A stretch of 15,550 bases of DNA from positions 524 to 16,073 of the forward strand of contig DJDY01000041.1 in the NCBI GenBank assembly GCA_002435585.1. The letters are read 5' to 3'. The notes below the pieces were generated by a model that saw nothing but the letters and a program-made list of their open reading frames with translations, had not been told where the DNA came from and did no database searches. The number at the start of each line of letters is the position of its first letter. The stretch's first letter is position 1. The position numbers and the translations under genes were made by a program. Below, in pieces: positions 1 through 4,952 of the stretch. This stretch comes from Lachnospira sp. UBA5912 (lineage in GTDB: Bacteria; Bacillota; Clostridia; Lachnospirales; Lachnospiraceae).

Positions 1-76
1 CAGAAAAACTGTGCGAATATTTGTGAAGCAGCATAGGTTATATTCAATTTCATTATGACAAATTAATATAATAAAT

Positions 77-95
77 GATAATGATAAATAATATC
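77..95. promoter_or_regulatory. Fur-like metal-regulator box (candidate)
   Basis: This 19-mer, GATAATGATAAATAATATC, matches the classical Fur consensus GATAATGATAATCATTATC at 16 of 19 positions, and its first eleven bases are identical. It lies about 250 bp upstream of the YbaN-family gene, so its target is unclear. It could serve a promoter for that gene or lie behind an upstream gene outside the window. The sequence around it is very AT-rich, so a chance match is a real possibility. Confidence 0.3.
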
Positions 96-190
96 AATAA
101 TAAAACTGCTAAAGTACTTGAAAAGATAAGTGTTTTATAATATCTTTTAAAATACGTGGTTAGCCAACCCTAACTGTATATTTTTAAAAT

Positions 191-301
191 CTGTAAGAAA
201 ATTTAAAGCAATGTAAAAATTTAAGATTGTGTCAGAAATATAAAGTCCTGTCAGAAAATTTTGAGTCTTATCAGAGATTTAAAGTTGTTTCAGGAAATAA
301 C
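191..301. repeat. Degenerate ~20-bp tandem repeat
   Basis: Five to six imperfect units of 18-20 bp can be laid out at 191, 211, 229, 248, 268 and 288. Each has a core like TGTCAGAAA followed by an AT stretch and AAAG or GAG. The middle units (229-267) are closest to each other: GTGTCAGAAATATAAAGTC and CTGTCAGAAAATTTTGAGTC. The array ends about 50 bp before the next start codon. It may be multiple binding sites for a regulator or a decayed minisatellite. Confidence 0.45.
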
Positions 302-348
302 AGGTTAGTAAGCTAAGCATTGTATAAAAAAGAAATGGAGATTATTGA

Positions 349-738
349 ATGAATTTAAAGAAAGTATTTTTTGTTATGTTAGGTTGCCTGGGACTTGGAC
401 TTGGAGCATTGGGTGCGGTTCTTCCGTTACTTCCCGCATTTCCTTTTTTAATGCTCGCTGCTTATTGTTTTGCTAAAAGTTCAGAAAGACTTCATAACTG
501 GTTTATATCCACAAGGCTGTATAAAAAGAATCTTGAAAGTTTTGTACAGGGTAAAGGCATGACAGTAAAGACAAAGGTAAGAATTATGCTTACAGTCACG
601 CTTCTTATGAGCATAGGTTTTGTTATGATGCATGCAGTACCAGTTGGCAGAATTGTTCTTGGAGCGGTGTGGCTGTTCCACATATTATATTTTATATTTG
701 GTATTAAGACATTAAAACTTGAAGAAGATTGTGCTTAA
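349..738 (+). CDS. YbaN/DUF454 family inner-membrane protein
   Basis: This 129-residue protein belongs to the YbaN/DUF454 family, small integral membrane proteins of unknown biochemical role. The family signature is visible: a glycine-rich first helix (residues 8-30), the PLLPAFPF segment (about 26-33), then FAKSSERLHNWF (about 41-52), and a hydrophobic C-terminal half with two further likely helices (about 80-115). The length is usual for the family. The start is supported by GGAG at 337-340, eight bases from the ATG. No neighbouring gene is close enough to suggest an operon, since the next lies 340 bp away behind its own promoter. In some genomes the family sits near heme or iron genes. The Fur-like box upstream hints at that, but nothing here proves it. 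Confidence 0.85.
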   Translation: MNLKKVFFVMLGCLGLGLGALGAVLPLLPAFPFLMLAAYCFAKSSERLHNWFISTRLYKKNLESFVQGKGMTVKTKVRIMLTVTLLMSIGFVMMHAVPVGRIVLGAVWLFHILYFIFGIKTLKLEEDCA

Positions 739-793
739 GTCCACAGTGTGGATTCGCTTCATGTGAGATAGGTAATTTATTTGTTATTTATAA

Positions 794-822
794 TTGACAT
801 ATTTGTTAAAAACAGTTAATAT
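794..822 (+). promoter_or_regulatory. Sigma-A type promoter for the riboswitch/antiporter transcript
   Basis: TTGACA (794-799), a 17-bp spacer and TAATAT (817-822) give a near-consensus vegetative promoter, with a start expected around 829. This puts the riboswitch aptamer about 110 nt into the transcript. The -10 overlaps an inverted repeat AATATCA/TGATATT (818-824 and 835-841), which could be an operator. A weaker second promoter may lie between 860 and 895. Confidence 0.65.
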
Positions 823-841
823 CAAATACGAGTATGATATT
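818..841. promoter_or_regulatory. Inverted repeat over the -10 and start site
   Basis: AATATCA (818-824) and TGATATT (835-841) form a perfect 7-bp dyad with a 10-bp spacer. Together they cover the -10 hexamer and the expected transcription start of the antiporter promoter. The position suits a repressor operator. AT-rich dyads of this length also arise by chance in this DNA. Confidence 0.3.
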
Positions 842-939
842 GATATAGTCAGATTGAAAGCATGACATATATCAGGAATAACATATATTTAAACATCAGG
901 TTTTAATATTTAAATATTACATTAGAATATTGATTTATA

Positions 940-1002
940 CGGGGAATGAAGTTCTCCCCTGGTATATACCAGAACCGCTTATTATGGCTGATGACTTCTA
1001 CG
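940..1002 (+). promoter_or_regulatory. Fluoride riboswitch (crcB motif) aptamer
   Basis: The segment follows the crcB/fluoride riboswitch plan. Hairpin one is GGGGA (941-945) paired with TCCCC (955-959), closing a loop with the conserved AUG and UUC. The joining element AACCGC is at 973-978. The conserved 3' segment GCTGATGACTTCTAC is at 987-1001. Loop bases GAAGT (948-952) can pair with ACTTC (994-998), which forms the pseudoknot typical of this class. An extra palindrome, CTGGTATATACCAG (959-972), sits between hairpin one and the AACCGC element and looks like a lineage-specific insertion. The downstream gene is a PF00999 antiporter, a known fluoride-regulon gene type. The identification rests on remembered consensus, not on a covariance search. 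Confidence 0.85.
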
Positions 1003-1035
1003 ATTTTTAATATCGTGGATGTTGTCAGCTTTTTT
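987..1035 (+). terminator. Riboswitch expression-platform terminator
   Basis: The 18-base arm at 987-1004 pairs with 1012-1029 around a 7-base loop, with only one mismatch and a few G-U pairs, followed by six T (1030-1035). The left arm is the same sequence that forms the 3' half of the fluoride aptamer and its pseudoknot, so the two folds exclude each other. Ligand binding should prevent the terminator, giving an ON switch for the antiporter. Confidence 0.85.
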
Positions 1036-1081
1036 GATGTCTGTATAAAAGGTAAGAAACATCCACAAAAGGAGGAAAAAT

Positions 1082-2278
1082 ATGTTAACATCACTATCAC
1101 TTATTTTTTTAGCAGGACTGGCTATGGCAGCTATATGCCAGAAACTTAAGCTTCCAAGGATTATAGGAATGCTTGTGACTGGTATTGTGTTAGGACCATA
1201 TGTGCTTAATCTTCTGGATCCATCTATTCTTTTAATATCTGCGGATTTAAGAAAGATGGCACTTATCATCATACTTATTAAGGCTGGACTTTCACTTGAT
1301 ATTGGTGATCTTAAGAAAGCTGGAAGACCAGCAGTGCTGTTATGCTTTTTACCAGCATCATTTGAAATAACAGGTTATATTATATGTGCGCCATATGTAT
1401 TAGGAATAAGCAGGGTAGATGCTGCCGTTATGGGGGCAGTTTTAGGAGCCGTGTCACCAGCCGTTGTAGTGCCAAGAATGGTAAATCTTATTGAAAGAAG
1501 ATATGGAACAAGGAAAGCCATACCACAGATGATTCTTGCAGGTGCTTCATGTGATGACATATTTGTAATAGTACTATTCACTACATTTTTAAGTATGGCA
1601 CAGGGTGGCAGTGCGCATGTTATGGATTTCGTAAATGTTCCTATATCAATAATTCTTGGTGTTTTACTTGGAGCCGTTATGGGGTATGGCTTATACATGT
1701 TTTTTGAAACATCGTATGCACACAAACATTGCGTGAGAAATAGTATGAAGGTGATTATTGTACTTGGTTTTTCATTTCTGCTTGTAGCAATAGAAGGCTG
1801 GCTAGAAGGAAAAGTGTCAGTGTCAGGCCTTTTAGCGGTTGTAAGTATGGCGTGTGTACTTAAGCTTAAAAGTACAGAGTTCGTGTCAAAGAGACTTTCA
1901 GAGAAGTTTGGTAAGCTTTGGCTGGCAGCAGAGGTTATTCTTTTCGTACTTGTTGGTGCAGCGGTAGATATAAGATATACACTTAGTGCTGGCATAGCGG
2001 CTGTCGTTATGATAATAATTGCACTTATATTCAGGACAATGGGCGTTCTTATATGTCTTATAAAGACACCACTTAGTGCAAAGGAAAGATTGTTCTGTGT
2101 TATAGCATATCTGCCTAAAGCAACAGTTCAGGCGGCTATTGGTTCGGTACCACTGGCAGCAGGTCTTTCATGTGGCAATATCATACTGTCAGTTGCAGTA
2201 CTTGCTATAATTATAACGGCACCTCTTGGGGCACTTGGAATAGACAGCACATATAAGAAGCTGTTAGAAAAAGAATAA
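1082..2278 (+). CDS. Cation/proton antiporter (PF00999, KefB/NhaP-like), fluoride-responsive
   Basis: This 398-residue polytopic membrane protein is probably a monovalent cation/H+ exchanger of the PF00999 superfamily, with about 12-13 hydrophobic helices. The N-terminal KLKLPRIIGMLVTGIVLGP (about residues 22-40) is the typical second-helix motif. KAGLSLD (about 67-73) resembles the RAGL.LD motif. The ion-binding double aspartate is present as D158-D159 within AGASCDDIF. The start has an excellent AAGGAGG (1069-1075) six bases upstream. The gene is alone, behind its own promoter and a fluoride riboswitch. Antiporters of this kind are known members of fluoride regulons beside crcB and CLC-F. 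The inferred job is fluoride tolerance, either by moving fluoride or by restoring ion and pH balance. Substrate cannot be told from sequence. No regulatory TrkA domain follows, so it is shorter than KefB or KefC. Confidence 0.88.
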   Translation: MLTSLSLIFLAGLAMAAICQKLKLPRIIGMLVTGIVLGPYVLNLLDPSILLISADLRKMALIIILIKAGLSLDIGDLKKAGRPAVLLCFLPASFEITGYIICAPYVLGISRVDAAVMGAVLGAVSPAVVVPRMVNLIERRYGTRKAIPQMILAGASCDDIFVIVLFTTFLSMAQGGSAHVMDFVNVPISIILGVLLGAVMGYGLYMFFETSYAHKHCVRNSMKVIIVLGFSFLLVAIEGWLEGKVSVSGLLAVVSMACVLKLKSTEFVSKRLSEKFGKLWLAAEVILFVLVGAAVDIRYTLSAGIAAVVMIIIALIFRTMGVLICLIKTPLSAKERLFCVIAYLPKATVQAAIGSVPLAAGLSCGNIILSVAVLAIIITAPLGALGIDSTYKKLLEKE

Positions 2279-2382
2279 GGATTATATACTGATTTAAAAT
2301 TTATATAATCTTCGTGCACAAAATAAATAATCAAAAAATAATTAAAATAATAATAATTGACAAAATAAGGAATTAACAATAT

Positions 2383-2425
2383 AATTACCAATGATAATTA
2401 CTTTAGATAATTATCATTGGTAATT
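2383..2425. repeat. Perfect 18-bp inverted repeat, operator or terminator
   Basis: AATTACCAATGATAATTA (2383-2400) and its exact reverse complement (2408-2425) flank a 7-bp spacer. The repeat is about 105 bp after the antiporter stop and about 170 bp before the marR start. It could be the self-operator of the MarR-type regulator. It contains TGATAAT and ATTATCA half-sites reminiscent of Fur-family boxes but with the wrong spacing. It could also be a bidirectional terminator, as a short T stretch follows it. Confidence 0.6.
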
Positions 2426-2484
2426 TTGATGCTAAGTATATCTGATTTAAATAATATATGAAAGAAATAAGCATATTTATTATA

Positions 2485-2537
2485 TTTTGAATTTATAAAT
2501 AATAATGTATTCAAAAATAATATTAAAAAATAATATT
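2485..2537. promoter_or_regulatory. TTTTGAAT/ATTCAAAA dyad and AT direct repeats
   Basis: TTTTGAAT (2485-2492) and ATTCAAAA (2509-2516) form an 8-bp inverted repeat with a 16-bp spacer. A 13-bp-period direct repeat of AAAAATAATATT follows (2513-2524, 2526-2537), and another ATTCAA lies at 2535-2540. These sit 60-110 bp upstream of the marR start, where an autoregulatory site would be expected. The low complexity of the DNA keeps confidence low. Confidence 0.25.
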
Positions 2538-2596
2538 CAAATATGATCGGACAAAATGAAGCAATCATAGTGAAAATAAGGAGGAATCGACATATT

Positions 2597-3052
2597 ATGA
2601 CGACAGATAAGATAAAAAGAATGTTAGATGCCTGTTATCTGGCTAAAAGAATAAGGGAGCTCCTTCCAGAACTCCCAGATGGTGTAACACCAGCATATAT
2701 CCAGTATATGGATGTGATTCACACATTGCAGAATGATAATAAGGATGTGAGGGTAAAGATATCCGATATAAGTGATAATCTGAAGCTTCCAAGGCCAGGT
2801 GTGACAAGAACAGTCAAGGAAATGGAGAATAAGGGATATCTTAGCAAAACAACATCGAAGGAAGATGCACGTATCACCTATATAACAATTACACCCAAGG
2901 GTGAGCAGTTGTCAGAAAAATACGATAAGAATTATTATAGCAGATTAGTGGAATATATGGATGACATAACAGATGAAGAGGCAGATTGCATGATTTGTAC
3001 GATTGAGAAATTCTACAGAATAATGGATGAAAGGAGAGTTAACATTGAATAA
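2597..3052 (+). CDS. MarR-family transcriptional regulator
   Basis: This 151-residue protein has the layout of a MarR-type winged-helix repressor: an N-terminal helix for dimerisation, a helix-turn-helix at about residues 55-85 (ISDISDNLKLPRPGVTRTVK), and a wing ending in DARITYITITPKG (about 95-107), which is very typical of the family. I chose the ATG at 2597 because AAGGAGG (2578-2584) precedes it, although the 12-base gap is long. An ATG 54 bases upstream has no ribosome site. The stop overlaps the start of a MATE efflux gene by eight bases, so the two are translationally coupled. Such regulators usually repress their own operon and are released by a ligand. The perfect inverted repeat at 2383-2425 is a candidate operator. 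Confidence 0.85.
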   Translation: MTTDKIKRMLDACYLAKRIRELLPELPDGVTPAYIQYMDVIHTLQNDNKDVRVKISDISDNLKLPRPGVTRTVKEMENKGYLSKTTSKEDARITYITITPKGEQLSEKYDKNYYSRLVEYMDDITDEEADCMICTIEKFYRIMDERRVNIE

Positions 3053-4394
3053 TTCAAAATCAGATTTTACACAGGGAAGTATATTAGGAAAATTAGTACC
3101 ATTTATGATACCAATACTCGGAGCACTTATTCTTCAGGCGGCATACGGAGCGGTTGACCTGCTCGTTGTAGGAAGATTCGGAACAACATCAGGGTTGTCA
3201 GCCGTTTCAACAGGCAGCCAGGTGCTTAATCTTGTAACCTTTGTCATAACACAGTTTGCCATGGGAATAACTGTACTTATAGCAAGATATATCGGGGAAA
3301 AGAAACAACAGCAGATAGGAGCACTCATAGGTGGTTCGATAGTAGTGTTTGCGGTGATATCAGCAGCACTTTTTGTCATTATGATATGTTTTTCAAGACC
3401 GATAGCTGTACTTATGCAGGCACCGGCCAAGGCAGTTTCACTAACTTCTGTATATGTAAAAATATGCGGAGGCGGAATATTTTTCATAGTTGCCTATAAT
3501 CTTTTAGCAGCTATATTCAGGGGACTGGGTGACAGCAAGTCACCACTTTTATTTGTAGCAGTTGCCTGTGTTGTAAATATAGTGGGTGATCTTGTACTTG
3601 TAGCAGGATTTCATCTTGATGCAGCAGGAGCAGCCATAGCTACAGTGTTTGCACAGGCAGTAAGTGTTGTATTTGCATTGTTATTACTTTTTAAAAGAAA
3701 TCTTCCATTTACTATCAGAAAGAGTGATTTTAAGATAAATGAGCATTGCAAGAGAGCATTAAAGACGGGACTTCCGCTTGCACTTCAGGAGTGTCTTACA
3801 CAGATATCCTTCCTTGCGTTATGTGCGTTTGTTAACAGGCTTGGTCTTGAGGCATCCTCTGGATATGGAGTTGCATGCAAGCTTGTAAACTTTGCGATGC
3901 TTATACCAAGCTCGCTTATGCAGTCTATGGCATCATTTGTATCACAGAATGTTGGTGCTGGTAATGAAAAGAGAGCAAGAAAAGCATTGCTTACAGGCAT
4001 TGGTGTAGGATTAGCGATAGGATGCGTAGTATTTGTATTTATAATGTTCAAGGGTGACCTGCTTACAGGAATATTTACAACTGATGAAGCTGTTATACAG
4101 AAAGGCTATGATTACTTAAGAGGCTTCGCACTTGAAACTATAGTTACTGCAATATTATTCAGTATGATAGGTTACTTTAATGGACATGATAAGACGATAT
4201 GGGTTATGGTTCAGGGACTTATACAGACACTTCTTGTACGTCTTCCACTTGCTTATTATATGAGCATACAGCCAGATGCAAGCCTTACTAAGATTGGATT
4301 TGCGGCACCTGCGGCAACTATGTTTGGTATTGTGTTAAATGTTATATTCTACATATATTGTAATAGAAAAAATAAAATAATAAATAGCAATTAA
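3045..4394 (+). CDS. MATE-family multidrug/cation efflux transporter
   Basis: This 449-residue integral membrane protein is a MATE-family antiporter, which exports organic cations or drugs in exchange for Na+ or H+. Family marks are the N-terminal FTQGSILGKLVPFMIPI followed by YGAVDLLVVGRFG (about residues 34-46), the AIFRGLGDSKSP segment around residue 160, and a repeated six-plus-six helix layout. The start is most likely TTG at 3045, with AGGAG eight bases upstream. That TTG lies inside the last codons of marR. An in-frame ATG at 3027 would place the ribosome site inside the coding region. The marR-MATE pair suggests a drug-inducible efflux operon. Substrate is not predictable from sequence. 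No terminator is obvious just after the stop. Confidence 0.9.
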   Translation: MNNSKSDFTQGSILGKLVPFMIPILGALILQAAYGAVDLLVVGRFGTTSGLSAVSTGSQVLNLVTFVITQFAMGITVLIARYIGEKKQQQIGALIGGSIVVFAVISAALFVIMICFSRPIAVLMQAPAKAVSLTSVYVKICGGGIFFIVAYNLLAAIFRGLGDSKSPLLFVAVACVVNIVGDLVLVAGFHLDAAGAAIATVFAQAVSVVFALLLLFKRNLPFTIRKSDFKINEHCKRALKTGLPLALQECLTQISFLALCAFVNRLGLEASSGYGVACKLVNFAMLIPSSLMQSMASFVSQNVGAGNEKRARKALLTGIGVGLAIGCVVFVFIMFKGDLLTGIFTTDEAVIQKGYDYLRGFALETIVTAILFSMIGYFNGHDKTIWVMVQGLIQTLLVRLPLAYYMSIQPDASLTKIGFAAPAATMFGIVLNVIFYIYCNRKNKIINSN

Positions 4395-4459
4395 AAATAT
4401 TATACGTTACTGTCCAGAGATATATAAAGTCTTATATTTATAAAGAAACGATAACTTAG

Positions 4460-4627
4460 CTGGACATTAAATCATGTACAGTTGAAGTTTTTAAAACAGC
4501 CGGTACATATGTTTCTATAGGAATACTGGTACTTGCACTGATATTATCTTTTAAGAAGGTGCATCCAATTATAATAATTGTTTTAAGTGCAATACTTGGT
4601 ATAGCTGCCGGGTATATTGCAGTCTAA
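4460..4627 (+). pseudogene. C-terminal remnant of a chromate transporter (ChrA family)
   Basis: After a TAG at 4457-4459 an open frame of 55 codons runs to TAA at 4625-4627. It has no ATG, GTG or TTG start with a ribosome site. Its translation includes FKTAGTYVSIGILVLAL, then FKKVHPIIIIVLSAILG and GIAAGYIAV. A hydrophobic helix, a K-x-HP turn and a final helix ending the protein match the C-terminus of CHR-family chromate transporters in clostridia, as I remember the family. The upstream part of the gene is absent, because the MATE gene ends only 65 bases before it. I infer a gene lost by deletion, leaving its last two helices. The short hydrophobic match leaves room for another transporter family. 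Confidence 0.55.
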
Positions 4628-4670
4628 GTGTTTGAAAAGAACTATGACATATGATAGAATTTCTTTTGTA

Positions 4671-4679
4671 TGATATAAT
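4671..4679 (+). promoter_or_regulatory. Extended -10 promoter upstream of the hairpin element
   Basis: TGATATAAT (4671-4679) is a perfect extended -10 element (TG-N-TATAAT). A good -35 at 17 bp is missing, which extended -10 promoters tolerate. Transcription would begin about 4686, at the left edge of the GC-rich hairpin array, and run toward dnaE. This may drive a small RNA, the dnaE leader, or both. Confidence 0.55.
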
Positions 4680-4680
4680 G

Positions 4681-4800
4681 AGCGCAAAAGAAAAGGAAGC
4701 GGCTGCGAAGCAGCCATTTACTTTTCTTGCGCCATTAACGAACGAACAGTCGTGCGAAGCAGGACGAAAGAGCGCGAAAAGCGCGGGTTCGTGAGTGTAG
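4681..4800 (+). ncRNA. GC-rich multi-hairpin element, possible structured RNA or dispersed repeat
   Basis: The segment is much richer in G+C than its surroundings and folds almost completely. Hairpin A pairs GCGC (4682-4685) plus AAGAAAAG (4688-4695) with CTTTTCTTGCGC (4721-4732), and is capped by GGCTGC-GAA-GCAGCC (4701-4715). Hairpin B is GTCGTGC-GAA-GCAGGAC with one mismatch (4749-4764). Hairpin C is GCGC-GAAAA-GCGC (4772-4784). ACGAAC (4738-4743) can close B and C by pairing with GTTCGT (4787-4792). All three tips have a GAA or GAAAA loop closed by C-G. An extended -10 promoter abuts the left side and an intrinsic terminator lies at 4901-4925. I do not recognise it as a named RNA family, and a dispersed hairpin repeat is the main alternative. 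Confidence 0.5.
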
Positions 4801-4853
4801 GGATGTTTGAAGAATAAAATATGATATAAGGGTTAAAAGGACATTTATGCCAG

Positions 4854-4880
4854 CGTAATAAGGAGCTTGAACTTATTATG
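4854..4880 (+). other. Leader hairpin upstream of dnaE
   Basis: CGTAATAAG (4854-4862) pairs with CTTATTATG (4872-4880) over nine positions, including one G-U pair, with a 9-base loop. The AAGGAG of a possible tiny reading frame lies in its left arm and loop, and the ATG of that frame closes the right arm. Folding would therefore hide the start signals. Confidence 0.4.
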
Positions 4881-4901
4881 CATAACCAGGAAATGAAATA
4901 A
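4878..4901 (+). CDS. Possible seven-codon leader peptide before dnaE
   Basis: ATG at 4878 opens a frame reading MHNQEMK and stopping at TAA 4899-4901, on the first base of the terminator stem. An AAGGAG (4860-4865) lies 12 bases upstream. The arrangement of a short frame ending on a terminator resembles attenuation leaders. The codons are not enriched for one amino acid, so a classical amino-acid sensor is not indicated. It may be chance. Confidence 0.25.
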   Translation: MHNQEMK

Positions 4902-4925
4902 AAAGTCGAATATTACGGCTTTTTT
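4901..4925 (+). terminator. Intrinsic terminator immediately upstream of dnaE
   Basis: AAAAGTCG (4901-4908) pairs with CGGCTTTT (4916-4923) through eight pairs, one of them U-G, around the loop AATATTA. The stem runs into six T (4920-4925). It ends 27 bases before the dnaE start codon, so either an upstream transcript stops here or the terminator is conditional and controls dnaE. No clear separate dnaE promoter lies between it and the gene. Confidence 0.75.
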
Positions 4926-4952
4926 ATGGTCATATATGGAGGAAAATATAAT

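Larger units (their letters stand above)
1..348. other. Non-coding upstream region
   Basis: I see no supportable gene in these 348 AT-rich bases. The first 26-58 bases could be the tail of an upstream + strand gene, since short open frames stop at 24-26, 34-36 and 56-58, but none is recognisable. The region holds a Fur-like palindrome (77-95), an 8-bp inverted repeat AAAAGATA/TATCTTTT (121-128 and 141-148) that could be a weak transcript end, a small GTTAG/CTAAC dyad (159-174), and a degenerate tandem repeat (191-301). No convincing -35/-10 pair was found for the gene at 349. Confidence 0.6.
2279..2596. other. Intergenic region before marR
   Basis: I see no gene here. A weak hairpin (GATTATATA at 2280-2288 against TATATAATC at 2302-2310) follows the antiporter stop but has no T run. 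The main content is a perfect 18-bp inverted repeat at 2383-2425. Further on is a TTTTGAAT/ATTCAAAA dyad (2485-2492 and 2509-2516) with a tandem AAAAATAATATT pair (2513-2524 and 2526-2537). The marR promoter is probably in the last 150 bases but cannot be picked out of the AT-rich sequence. Confidence 0.5.

Noticed and set aside
946..1149. 67-codon + strand frame across the riboswitch
   Set aside because: Its ATG is in the aptamer loop, it has no ribosome site, and it overlaps the antiporter start. The RNA structure explains the region better.
1375..1995. 206-codon antisense frame inside the antiporter gene
   Set aside because: It is a shadow of the coding strand with no ribosome site, promoter or recognisable domain.
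4411..4466. TGTCCAG/CTGGACA inverted repeat after the MATE gene as its terminator
   Set aside because: Only seven pairs with a 42-base loop and no T run, so too weak to call.
4739..4800. tRNA-like GGGTTCG sequence in the hairpin element
   Set aside because: No acceptor stem, anticodon arm or CCA end can be drawn. The bases are explained by the outer pairing of the hairpin array.
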